Counted from the stretch's first letter, positions 1 through 6,408 are shown. The stretch: 6,962 bases of DNA from an uncultured Rhodospirillaceae bacterium (GCA_900553035.1 USCC01000107.1:1-6962); one strand, 5' to 3'. Notes: a model not told the origin generated them from the sequence alone. Numbers and translations: made by a program.

Positions 1-143
1 AACAAGCGAATTCAAAAAGCGAATGCTTGAATAGTTCAACCCCCTCTTCTATTATTGCGGGAAATCCCGCCCGAATCATACGGGAGGGAAGTGTTTCGTG
101 GGATCCGGACGGTTCTCGGGGATATGTTCAGAATGAATTTTAA
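1..143 (+). CDS. C-terminal fragment of a left-handed beta-helix (hexapeptide) O/N-acyltransferase, 5' end outside window
   Basis: Reading from base 3 gives 46 residues ending at TAA 141-143, with no start codon because the gene begins left of the window. The segment SSIIAGNPARIIREG (about residues 16-30 of the fragment) has the xxIxxGNPARxIR signature that closes the last coil of LbH acetyltransferases of the WcaF/WbbJ/maltose-acetyltransferase type. A short tail with a Trp (SVSWDPDG) follows, as is common in sugar acetyltransferases. Such enzymes transfer an acyl group, usually acetyl from acetyl-CoA, to a sugar hydroxyl or amine in the cytoplasm. The catalytic His region is not in view, so activity and substrate cannot be judged. 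The glycosyltransferase and NeuD-like gene downstream fit a glycan-modifying role. The family call rests on one motif, though a characteristic one. Confidence 0.72.
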   Translation, partial: QANSKSECLNSSTPSSIIAGNPARIIREGSVSWDPDGSRGYVQNEF

Positions 144-212
144 CAGGAATGGCGTGAATTTGAAAAAAGGAAGGAAACTCCCGGACTTCCGTGCTGAAAA
201 GGCCGGCGCATA

Positions 213-235
213 CCTGCGGTTTTTACCGGAACAGG
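213..235. other. Small inverted repeat, possible RNA hairpin
   Basis: CCTG-CGGT (213-220) is complementary to ACCG (225-228) and CAGG (232-235), around a TTTT loop and with a 3-base bulge (229-231). No U-run follows on either strand, so it does not qualify as an intrinsic terminator. It could be chance or a weak attenuating structure in the leader of the glycosyltransferase gene. Confidence 0.25.
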
Positions 236-345
236 CCGGGAGCGGAAAAAAGCTTCGGGACGGCATGAGAAAGACGGGCTTTCCGGTAAAGCGCATGCTG
301 TCTGCCCTTAATGAATTAACCAGAGGTACATCCGAATAACACAAC

Positions 346-350
346 GGAGA
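346..350 (+). promoter_or_regulatory. Ribosome binding site that decides the glycosyltransferase start
   Basis: GGAGA at 346-350 directly abuts the ATG at 351, leaving no spacer, but is 6 bases from the ATG at 357. The second ATG is therefore the likelier start. It gives MKKPLLTVSVITYN, a normal GT2 N-terminus. Confidence 0.7.
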
Positions 351-356
351 ATGTAT

Positions 357-2753
357 ATGAAGAAACCACTGCTGACCGTCAGCGTCATTACATATAATCA
401 CGCTTCGTACATTGCGAAATGTCTGGAGACTCTGCTGGCACAGAAAACCGATTTTGATTATTTCATCCGCATCTTTGACGACTGCTCGACAGACGGGACA
501 ACGGACATCTGCCGAAAATATGCCGAAGAACATCCCGACAGGATCAAGCTGTTCACGAATGAAAAAAATTTAGGTGCCGTTGAAAATCCGATCAAGGCCT
601 ACAGCAATATCGAGACACCCTACTATATGCTGATCGAAGGCGGTGATTATATCTGTGATGAAACCCGTTTCCAGCAACAGATAGATATTCTTGAAACATA
701 TCCTGAATGCAGTTTCTGTGCCGGCAATACGCAGACTCATTTTGTGAAGGAAAATAAGGATGTCGGCGTTTTTCCCGTCTTGGAAACAGGAATTTATACG
801 CTTGAGTACGCGAAAAAATTTCCTTTTGTTTCACTGCAGACACACTCGGGAACACGCATCGGCCGGACGCGCTGCATAACCCTTGACAAACGTCATCCGG
901 ATATTTTTCTGAGAGACATTACTCAGACGTTTGAATTACTTCGTCAGGGCCCCATGTATTACGTCGATAAAACGTGGTGCGTGTATAATTTCACGCGAAA
1001 CGGAATCTGGTCGGGATTGACTGTTTTTAATAAAGTCCGGTTTCTGCTTGATAATATCGATGAATATAATTCATATACAGGCAATGAATTAAAAACGCCT
1101 CTGGTGGAAACCTTCCGGAGGCATGCCTCTTTTGATCTGGATCTGGAAACACTCTGTTTTCAGACTTCTAAAAAAGCGCCCGAACAGCCGCAGCAGAAAA
1201 AGAAACGTTTCAAGAAGGTCGTACATTTCTTTATTCCTCCGTGTATCCGTTCCATTTTTCATATTCCCCGAAATGTCTCCAGGTTTTTATGCTTTTTCTT
1301 TCGCGCACCGCAGAATGAGACCGGGAATATCTTCATTTCCGGAAACAAAGTGGTCGTTTTTACGGATGATATCAGGAAATATCAGTTCGTTAATTCCGTT
1401 GCGGTCGCTCTGTTCATGAAAAAACCTTTTAAAATAAGAAAAACGGTTGAATCGCCGGCCGGGGATCCGACACTGCTTCCTTTTGAAGAAATCTTTTCAA
1501 AAAGAATCTTTCCTCAGGCTCTGATAAACGGATTATGCCTCCTTATGAGGATGCCGAAGCCCTATCATTTCAAAAAGAAACCGACGGATGCTTCTCTGAT
1601 TATTTTTGATTCCCTTTTTCCGTTAAGGAACAGCGGATTCAGATATTTCGAGTACGACGCCTACATCCGGCATTTTAAAAGCATCTCTGTCGTTACGGAT
1701 GGAAAGGACATGCATTTCGCATGCAACGGCGACGACGACACCCTTTTAAACCGAAAAAACATTGTTCAGGATTATAACGACGAATTCGGGACCGAAAAAG
1801 TTTTTTACGGTGATTTTTCCGACTATGATATCCATACCGCCTCCCTTGTTTACTGCGTGTTTTTAGGCAGAATTTACAAGCTCCTGACTCTGGACAACCT
1901 GAAAACCCCCTTTGTTTTCACGTTATATCCCGGCGGGGATTTTTCACTAAATCAGGAACAGTCCGACGCGATGCTGAGGACGGTTTTTTCCTCGCCGTAT
2001 TTCAGACGGGTGATCGTAACGCATAAAATAACGCGGGATTATCTTCTGGAAAAAGGCCTCTGCCCCGCGGAAAAAATGAGTTTTATTTTCGGCGGCGTTG
2101 TGCCTCCCTATCTTTCAAAAGCCGATTTCCTTAAAGACAAACAGTATTACGGCCGCGACAAGGATGTCATGGATATCTGCTTTGTCGCGACAAAATATAC
2201 CGAATTCGGACAGGACAAGGGCTACGATACGTTCATTGATGCCACGAAAAAGATATACAGGCATCATAAAAACGTCCGTTTCCATGTTGTCGGCAACGGA
2301 TTTGATGAACACACTCTGGATGTTTCGGAAATCAGGGATGTCCTCTGTTTTTACGGCTTTATGAAAACCACGGCCTTTGATCATTTTTATCGGGACAAGG
2401 ATTTTATTGTTTCACCGAACAAACCCTTTGTTCTGGATCCGGGCTTTTTTGACGGGTTTCCGACCGGGTGCGTCTCGGAAGCGATGCTTCATTGTGTCGC
2501 GGCGATTGCGACGGACGAACTTGGGTTGAATTCAGGCCACTATGAAAATCATCGGGATATCGAACTGATCTCTCCTTCGGCGGACGAAATCGTCATGCTT
2601 ATCGAAAAATATCTGGAAAAACCGGAACTTATTCCTGTTCTTGCGCTGAACGGGAAGGAACGGACAAAGGAATGGGCCGCGGCGGAACACCAGATCGCTC
2701 CGCGGATAAAAGTCCTGGAAGAAGTCTTACAGAAAGAAGGAGTCAGCATATGA
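357..2753 (+). CDS. Bifunctional glycosyltransferase: N-terminal GT2 domain fused to C-terminal GT4-like (GT-B) domain
   Basis: The protein has 798 residues from ATG 357; ATG 351 would add two residues but has no room for its ribosome binding site. Residues about 5-220 are a GT-A fold GT2 domain. They contain VSVITYN near the start, the nucleotide-binding DDCSTDGT at 41-48, and EGGDY at 94-98 where family members carry their metal-binding ExDD or DxD motif. A basic, low-similarity linker (about 270-310, with KKKRFKK) leads to a second half resembling GT-B enzymes. Its C-terminal Rossmann domain has VVGNGF and, at 698-710, FDGFPTGCVSEAM, matching the GT4 donor-sugar loop with Glu708. Such fusions add two successive sugars to a lipid-linked or protein-linked glycan at the inner membrane face. 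No signal peptide or clear transmembrane helix is seen. The stop overlaps the next gene by 4 bases. At least part of the gene is visibly more AT-rich than its downstream neighbours. Donor and acceptor sugars are unknown. Confidence 0.85.
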   Translation: MKKPLLTVSVITYNHASYIAKCLETLLAQKTDFDYFIRIFDDCSTDGTTDICRKYAEEHPDRIKLFTNEKNLGAVENPIKAYSNIETPYYMLIEGGDYICDETRFQQQIDILETYPECSFCAGNTQTHFVKENKDVGVFPVLETGIYTLEYAKKFPFVSLQTHSGTRIGRTRCITLDKRHPDIFLRDITQTFELLRQGPMYYVDKTWCVYNFTRNGIWSGLTVFNKVRFLLDNIDEYNSYTGNELKTPLVETFRRHASFDLDLETLCFQTSKKAPEQPQQKKKRFKKVVHFFIPPCIRSIFHIPRNVSRFLCFFFRAPQNETGNIFISGNKVVVFTDDIRKYQFVNSVAVALFMKKPFKIRKTVESPAGDPTLLPFEEIFSKRIFPQALINGLCLLMRMPKPYHFKKKPTDASLIIFDSLFPLRNSGFRYFEYDAYIRHFKSISVVTDGKDMHFACNGDDDTLLNRKNIVQDYNDEFGTEKVFYGDFSDYDIHTASLVYCVFLGRIYKLLTLDNLKTPFVFTLYPGGDFSLNQEQSDAMLRTVFSSPYFRRVIVTHKITRDYLLEKGLCPAEKMSFIFGGVVPPYLSKADFLKDKQYYGRDKDVMDICFVATKYTEFGQDKGYDTFIDATKKIYRHHKNVRFHVVGNGFDEHTLDVSEIRDVLCFYGFMKTTAFDHFYRDKDFIVSPNKPFVLDPGFFDGFPTGCVSEAMLHCVAAIATDELGLNSGHYENHRDIELISPSADEIVMLIEKYLEKPELIPVLALNGKERTKEWAAAEHQIAPRIKVLEEVLQKEGVSI
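2737..2742 (+). promoter_or_regulatory. Ribosome binding site inside the end of the glycosyltransferase gene
   Basis: AAGGAG at 2737-2742 is 7 bases from ATG 2750 and 13 from ATG 2756. It therefore selects 2750 as the start of the NeuD-like gene, which overlaps the upstream stop as ATGA. It also rules out a longer reading from 2672 within the upstream gene. Confidence 0.75.
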
Positions 2754-3412
2754 GCATGAAACAACTTGCCATATATGGATCAGGCGGCTTCGGCCACGAA
2801 GTTTATGACATTGCACAGCGCGCCAACGCCGCGGAACGCCGTTGGGAAAAGATTGTGTTCATTGATGACTTCCGTGAAGAAGGAAGCTACAGAGGAACAC
2901 AGGTTTTTCATTTTGACACGATTTTAAAGGAAAAGTCGATTTATGAGGCCGTTGTTGCACTCGGAGAGCCTTCGTCCCGCGAAAAGCTGTTCCGGAAACT
3001 TCTTGACAACGGGATTGAAGCGGGACGCCTTGTTGATCCGACGGCGCTTGTTTCCCCTTCGGCTCAAATCGGGCCGGGAACGATCATCTGCGAATTTGCC
3101 TCCGTTCACTGCGATGTCGTTATCGGCCGGAATTGCGTTGTCCAGCCCTACAGCGATATCGGACATGATATCCGGATCGGCGATCATTGCGTCTTTTCAC
3201 CGCATTTTGCCCCCGGCGGCCATTCGGTGTACGGCGACAGAGTCTACACCGGCATGCATGCCTCGCTGAAAGAAAACCTGACAATCGGGAACGACGCCGT
3301 CATTGCCATGGGGGCCGCCGTTTTCCGTGATGTCCCCGAAGGTGCCGTGGTCGTCGGGAATCCGGCCAGAATTACGCGCGGCAACGAAGAAGGAAAGGTT
3401 TTCAAAAGCTGA
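2750..3412 (+). CDS. NeuD/PglD-family sugar acyltransferase (left-handed beta-helix)
   Basis: The protein has 220 residues. Residues 1-95 form the small Rossmann-like domain typical of NeuD/PglD, opening with KQLAIYGSGGFGHEVYD (glycine-rich loop at 10-15) and VFIDD at 36-40. Residues about 96-208 are hexapeptide repeats (for example SAQIGPGTII, DVVIGRNCVV, DIRIGDHCVF) closing with VVVGNPARI at 201-208. The GHD at 138-140 sits where PglD and NeuD have their catalytic-base His. Length matches the family (about 200-220). Known members acetylate sialic acid hydroxyls (NeuD) or the 4-amine of a UDP-sugar (PglD) from acetyl-CoA; other LbH enzymes (LpxA, LpxD) use acyl-ACP. An ACP gene two positions downstream makes an ACP donor conceivable, but that is inference. 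The gene overlaps its neighbours at both ends (ATGA and TGATG), so translation is probably coupled. The alternative call, a serine or other acetyltransferase, is less likely because of the N-terminal domain. Confidence 0.88.
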   Translation: MSMKQLAIYGSGGFGHEVYDIAQRANAAERRWEKIVFIDDFREEGSYRGTQVFHFDTILKEKSIYEAVVALGEPSSREKLFRKLLDNGIEAGRLVDPTALVSPSAQIGPGTIICEFASVHCDVVIGRNCVVQPYSDIGHDIRIGDHCVFSPHFAPGGHSVYGDRVYTGMHASLKENLTIGNDAVIAMGAAVFRDVPEGAVVVGNPARITRGNEEGKVFKS

Positions 3413-3891
3413 TGCCTTATTCCGAAGAAAATATTCTGCGCGGCCTGGACGCCGCCGCCATCATGAAATGGCAGAAAAACCGTTTTCCCGCGTTCTTTGT
3501 CGATTCCATTGACGAAGCCGTCCCGGGGAAAAGCGCAGCCGGGCGGAAATGCTTTTCGACGAACGAATGGTTCTTTCAAAACCGCACGGATTCTTTTGTT
3601 CCTCAGGTCATCGTGTCCGAAGCCCTAGAGCAGGTGTTCCTGATGACTTTCCTGACCCTTCCGGAAAACAAAGGGCGGACGACAAGCACGATTTCCGTTT
3701 CCGCAGAATATCCTCGGGCGGTCAAAGCGGGGGACACGCTGGAAATTTCGGCCCGCCTTGCGCTTTATTCACGCGGTCTGGCGCGCGGAACCGCTGTCGG
3801 AACCGTCGGAAACGAAATTGCCTGCCGGGCGGCGTTCACCGTCGTTGTGCCGTCCGTTATGGATGCTTTTAAACCTCAACAGGAGAAATAA
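3412..3891 (+). CDS. FabZ-like hotdog-fold protein lacking the catalytic histidine (probable non-catalytic paralogue)
   Basis: The 159-residue protein has the FabZ pattern: a NRFPAFFVDSI stretch at 23-33 (FabZ has HRYPFLLVDR), VPGK at 37-40, NEWFF at 51-55 (FabZ NEPFF), the helix EALEQVF at 70-76, and a hotdog sheet to about 150. FabZ enzymes dehydrate 3-hydroxyacyl-ACP with a His in HFPG and a Glu 14 residues later. Here the Glu is kept (Glu70), but the His segment reads QNRTDSF, two residues shorter than in the sister gene at 4133, with Arg58 where the His should be. The VPG turn has become VPQ. The protein may therefore be structural, regulatory or an acyl-ACP binder, possibly pairing with the intact paralogue. 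The start is ATG 3412, overlapping the NeuD-like stop by one base. No strong ribosome binding site is placed for it, which suggests translational coupling. A thioesterase-like role remains possible. Confidence 0.82.
   Translation: MPYSEENILRGLDAAAIMKWQKNRFPAFFVDSIDEAVPGKSAAGRKCFSTNEWFFQNRTDSFVPQVIVSEALEQVFLMTFLTLPENKGRTTSTISVSAEYPRAVKAGDTLEISARLALYSRGLARGTAVGTVGNEIACRAAFTVVVPSVMDAFKPQQEK
3562..3664 (+). repeat. Conserved core of the duplicated FabZ-like gene, copy 1
   Basis: A 16-base identical block (3562-3577, encoding NEWFF plus the next base) and a 34-base block with one mismatch (3631-3664, encoding QVFLMTFLTLP) recur in the second FabZ-like gene at 4277-4292 and 4352-4385. The spacing differs by 6 bases, accounting for the two residues missing around the catalytic-His position of this copy. 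Confidence 0.8.
3881..3885 (+). promoter_or_regulatory. Ribosome binding site that sets the acyl carrier protein start
   Basis: AGGAG at 3881-3885 is 7 bases from ATG 3893 and lies in the last codons of the upstream gene. It excludes a longer in-frame reading from 3758, which would run through the FabZ-like gene in another frame. Confidence 0.75.
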
Positions 3892-3892
3892 A

Positions 3893-4129
3893 ATGACCAA
3901 TCTTGAAAAATACACCAACGCTTTTGCCTCCACCTTCGACATCAAGCCCGAAGAAGCCGCCGGCCTGAAATATCAGGGCATTGAAGCCTGGGATTCCGTC
4001 GGTCACATGGGCCTTGTCGCCGCGATTGAGGAAGCGTTCGGCATCATGATGGAAGCCGATGACATTGTTGACCTGTCAAGCTTTGAAAAAGGCCGGGAAA
4101 TCCTGAAAAAATACAGCATTGAAATGTAA
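3893..4129 (+). CDS. Acyl carrier protein (pathway-dedicated)
   Basis: The protein has 78 residues, a normal ACP length, and is acidic. The phosphopantetheine attachment site is WDSVGHMGL at 33-41, with Ser35 as the expected modified residue; housekeeping AcpP has DSLD there. The WDSVGHM version is usual in specialised ACPs of surface-glycan and secondary-metabolite loci rather than in fatty-acid-synthesis AcpP. Helix II (about 36-50) and the acidic EADDI segment at 54-58 are recognisable. The holo protein would carry an acyl thioester to the neighbouring hotdog proteins or to an acyltransferase. It lies between two related FabZ-like genes, one base after the first stop and three bases before the second start, so the three probably form one functional unit. 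No ketosynthase, ketoreductase, acyl-ACP ligase or phosphopantetheinyl transferase is in view, so the acyl group is unknown. Confidence 0.92.
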   Translation: MTNLEKYTNAFASTFDIKPEEAAGLKYQGIEAWDSVGHMGLVAAIEEAFGIMMEADDIVDLSSFEKGREILKKYSIEM

Positions 4130-4132
4130 GCC

Positions 4133-4609
4133 ATGACCGAACAGACCATTTTAAGAAACCTGGGCCCCATTGAAATCCAGAAGTATCAGCAGAACCGCTA
4201 TCCCTGCTTTTTCGTGGACTGCATTGAAGAAGCGATCCCCGGCAAAAGCGCCCGCGGCTTTAAGAATTTCAGCTATAACGAATGGTTCTTTCCCGCGCAC
4301 TTTGAAGACGAACCCAACGTTCCGGGATTTGTGCAGATTGAGACAATGGCACAGGTGTTCCTGATGACCTTCCTGACCCTTCCGGGGAATGAAGGAAAGA
4401 AAGCCGCCGCCATTGAATCCAAAGCCCGCTTTAAAAAGAAAATCATCCCGGGAGACCGGCTTGACCTTTCGGCGGAGCTGGATTCGTACGCGCGCGGCCT
4501 GGCTCGAGGGCGCGTCACCGGATCCATCCGGGGCGAAGCCGCCTGCCAGCTGGAAATCAAGGCCGCCATCCCCGACATCATGACGGCGTTTATGCCGCAG
4601 AATACATAA
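4133..4609 (+). CDS. FabZ-like 3-hydroxyacyl-ACP dehydratase family protein with intact His/Glu pair
   Basis: This 158-residue hotdog protein is a diverged tandem paralogue of the gene at 3412. The sequence NRYPCFFVDCI (21-31), IPGK (35-38) and NEWFF (49-53) lead into AHFEDEPNVPG, with His56 and then Glu70 in QIETMAQ. The His-to-Glu distance of 14 residues equals that of bacterial FabZ, and the loop keeps the family's length and closing PG although HFPG has become HFED. FabZ enzymes interconvert 3-hydroxyacyl-ACP and trans-2-enoyl-ACP; in this context the partner is probably the ACP just upstream. The ATG is three bases after the ACP stop with no clear ribosome binding site, so translation is likely coupled. 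The HFED change and the non-fatty-acid setting mean that chain length and direction (dehydration or hydration) are open, and a thioesterase is a less likely alternative. Confidence 0.85.
   Translation: MTEQTILRNLGPIEIQKYQQNRYPCFFVDCIEEAIPGKSARGFKNFSYNEWFFPAHFEDEPNVPGFVQIETMAQVFLMTFLTLPGNEGKKAAAIESKARFKKKIIPGDRLDLSAELDSYARGLARGRVTGSIRGEAACQLEIKAAIPDIMTAFMPQNT
4277..4385 (+). repeat. Conserved core of the duplicated FabZ-like gene, copy 2
   Basis: Partner of the segment at 3562-3664. The 16-base block is at 4277-4292 and the 34-base block at 4352-4385. Between them this copy keeps the His56 loop that copy 1 has lost. Confidence 0.8.
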
Positions 4610-4612
4610 GGA
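4608..4612 (+). promoter_or_regulatory. Ribosome binding site of the TPP enzyme gene
   Basis: AAGGA at 4608-4612 overlaps the upstream TAA stop (4607-4609) and is 8 bases from ATG 4621. This is the best start for the full-length thiamine diphosphate enzyme. Confidence 0.65.
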
Positions 4613-4620
4613 AAACAGCC

Positions 4621-6396
4621 ATGATTCGCGTCGCCGACTATGTCATGCAAAGACTGGTGCAGGAAGGCGTCCATCACCTGTTCATGGTGACGGGACGCGG
4701 GATGCTTTACCTTTCCGACGCCGCCGCAAAGGAAGAAGGTCTGACATGCGTCTGCCCTCATCATGAACAGGCGGCAGCTTATGCGGCCATGGCGTATGCC
4801 CAAACAACGGGCGGTCTCGGCGCCTGCATGGTCTCGACGGGCTGTGCGGGAACAAACGCGGTAACGGGCGTCCTGTGCGCGTGGCAGGACGATATCCCAT
4901 GCGTTTTCATTTCGGGGCAGAACACCCTGAAGGAAACCGTCCGGCATACGAAAATCCCCGTACGTACCTTCGGCCAGCAGGAGGCGGATATCGTATCTGT
5001 CGTCGCGCCGATCACCCGGTACGCCGTGATGATTGAAGACCCCGCGCGTATTGCATTCGAGCTGGACAAGGCTTTCCATCTGGCGCGTTCGGGACGCAAG
5101 GGGCCTGTGTGGATTGATATTCCCCTGGACATTCAGAACATGCGCGTGGAACCGGAAGAGCTGGAACGCTTCCGACCCGCAGAGGCCGCGGACCGTATTG
5201 CGGAGGCGGATCTTGCCTATGCGCGGGAACAGCTTGAAAAGGCGAAACGCCCGGTCGTCCTGATCGGCTCCGGAATCCGCTCGGCGGGAGCAGAGGACAG
5301 GCTGGCGCAGTTGGTGGAACGGACGGATGTTCCGCTGGTCTTTTCATCTTCGGCGGCGGACGTTTTCGGAACGCGGAACGCGCTGTCCCTGGGGGCGGTC
5401 GGGACGATGGGCGCCGGGCGGGCGGCGAATTTCGCGGTACAGAACGCGGATTTCGTTCTGGCGATCGGTTCCCGGCTGACGTCAATGACGGTCGGCAACG
5501 CGCCTGAAAAATTCGCCCGAGCCGCAAAAATCATGGCGGTGGACATTGACGAAAATGAATTCAGAAAAGGAACCGTCCGCCTTGACCGCGCCGTCAAAGC
5601 CGATGCGAAAGTCTTTCTGGAAAAGCTGGGCTTTCCATTCCGCACACCGCCGGAATGGGTTGAAAAATGCCGCCACTGGAAGGAAATATTTCCCCGGTGC
5701 GAAGACTTCCGTCGCCGGAATGAAAAAGTGGATCTGTATGTCCTCGGCGATGCTTTAAGCCGGGTTCTGCCGGACGACGGGATTTTTGTCACGGATGCGG
5801 GGCTGGAAGAACTGATTCTGCCGACGACGATTGCCTTCGGCGCGGAACAGAGGTGTATTCAGCCCGCTTCACAGGGCGCGATGGGATACGCCCTTCCCGC
5901 GGCGGTCGGAGCTTTCTGTGCGGCGGGCCGGACGGTCGTCGCCGCGACAGGAGACGGCTCCGTAATGATGAATCTGCAGGAACTTCAAACCATTGCGCAC
6001 AACCGCTTTCCGATCAAGCTTCTGATCATCAACAACAATTGCTATGCGGTCATCCGGCGGCGGCAGAAAGACCTGTTCCGGACGCGCACGGTCGGAACGG
6101 ACGCCACGGACGGCGTATCATGCCCCGATTTCAGCAAAGCCGCGGCCTGCTTCGGCCTGCCCTATGAACGGATTGAAGGGCCGGACGGCCTGGAGGAAAG
6201 GCTGAAGGAGATTCTGGCAACAGACGGCCCGGTCATATGCGAAATTCTTTCGCCCGAAGACCAGAACTATCTGCACAGCTCGTATGCCCGCACAGCTCGG
6301 GGCCGCTTTGTCCAAAGACCGCTTGAGGATCAGTCTCCCTATCTGGATCGGGAACTGTTCCTCTCGGAAATGATCATTGACCCCATAGACCAGTAA
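4621..6396 (+). CDS. Thiamine-diphosphate-dependent enzyme, acetolactate synthase (IlvB)-like
   Basis: The 591-residue protein has the three-domain layout of acetohydroxyacid synthase relatives. The PYR domain (about 1-165) has FMVTGRGM near 21-28 and CPHHEQAAAYAAMAYA with Glu49 as the cofactor-activating glutamate. The central domain (about 190-330) has VLIGSG at 213-218. The PP domain (about 370-555) carries the TPP/Mg motif from GDGS (444-447) to INNN (470-473), the classical GDG-x(about 25)-NN signature. Length matches the family (550-600). Members decarboxylate 2-keto acids and transfer or release the resulting acyl group. A housekeeping IlvB is unlikely because no small regulatory subunit (ilvN/ilvH) or ilvC follows and the neighbours are glycan genes. 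In sugar pathways a related enzyme, YerE, adds a two-carbon unit from pyruvate to a keto-sugar. Phosphonopyruvate decarboxylase is less likely because it lacks the central domain. The substrate is unknown. Confidence 0.88.
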   Translation: MIRVADYVMQRLVQEGVHHLFMVTGRGMLYLSDAAAKEEGLTCVCPHHEQAAAYAAMAYAQTTGGLGACMVSTGCAGTNAVTGVLCAWQDDIPCVFISGQNTLKETVRHTKIPVRTFGQQEADIVSVVAPITRYAVMIEDPARIAFELDKAFHLARSGRKGPVWIDIPLDIQNMRVEPEELERFRPAEAADRIAEADLAYAREQLEKAKRPVVLIGSGIRSAGAEDRLAQLVERTDVPLVFSSSAADVFGTRNALSLGAVGTMGAGRAANFAVQNADFVLAIGSRLTSMTVGNAPEKFARAAKIMAVDIDENEFRKGTVRLDRAVKADAKVFLEKLGFPFRTPPEWVEKCRHWKEIFPRCEDFRRRNEKVDLYVLGDALSRVLPDDGIFVTDAGLEELILPTTIAFGAEQRCIQPASQGAMGYALPAAVGAFCAAGRTVVAATGDGSVMMNLQELQTIAHNRFPIKLLIINNNCYAVIRRRQKDLFRTRTVGTDATDGVSCPDFSKAAACFGLPYERIEGPDGLEERLKEILATDGPVICEILSPEDQNYLHSSYARTARGRFVQRPLEDQSPYLDRELFLSEMIIDPIDQ

Positions 6397-6402
6397 TTCA
6401 AC

Positions 6403-6408
6403 AAGGAG
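6403..6408 (+). promoter_or_regulatory. Ribosome binding site of the NeuB-family gene
   Basis: AAGGAG at 6403-6408 sits 7 bases before ATG 6416, in the 19-base gap after the TPP enzyme stop. It is as strong as any site in the window, suggesting good translation of the synthase. Confidence 0.75.

Larger units (their letters stand above)
144..356. other. Intergenic gap without a convincing gene
   Basis: These 213 bases lie between the acyltransferase stop and the glycosyltransferase start. An open frame crosses them (TTG 55 to TAA 339), but it overlaps the acyltransferase tail, begins at TTG without a good ribosome binding site, and encodes a basic, low-information peptide, so I do not call it a gene. 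I see no clear -35/-10 pair. Two small inverted repeats are present (213-235 and 269-283). This is the only sizeable gap in the window, so any internal promoter for the downstream genes most likely lies here. Confidence 0.5.

Noticed and set aside
213..235. Hairpin as an intrinsic terminator of the upstream acyltransferase
   Set aside because: The stem is short and bulged, and the 3' flank is CCGGGAGCGG and not a U-run on either strand.
269..283. GAAAG/CTTTC inverted repeat with a 5-base loop upstream of the glycosyltransferase
   Set aside because: A 5-base-pair stem is expected by chance in this much sequence, and nothing around it suggests an operator or terminator.
55..339. Open frame of 94 codons on the + strand before the glycosyltransferase
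   Set aside because: It starts at TTG without a good ribosome binding site and overlaps the acyltransferase tail in another frame. It encodes an Arg/Lys-rich peptide with no recognisable motif; about 95 stop-free codons is possible by chance.
36..533. Open frame of 165 codons on the - strand
   Set aside because: It covers the acyltransferase tail, the gap and the start of the GT2 domain, whose + strand reading has clear family motifs. Its own protein shows none.
3412..3891. Pseudogene of fabZ
   Set aside because: The frame is intact and full length with conserved fold positions. The loss is confined to the His loop, which looks like functional divergence.
5012..5792. Overlapping long open frames on the - strand inside the TPP enzyme gene
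   Set aside because: The region is GC-rich, so antisense stops are rare. The translations are Arg/Pro/Ser-rich and the + strand carries a continuous, motif-complete enzyme.
4621..6396. Housekeeping acetolactate synthase for branched-chain amino acids
   Set aside because: No regulatory subunit gene or other ilv gene is adjacent, and it sits inside a glycan operon. The family match itself stands.
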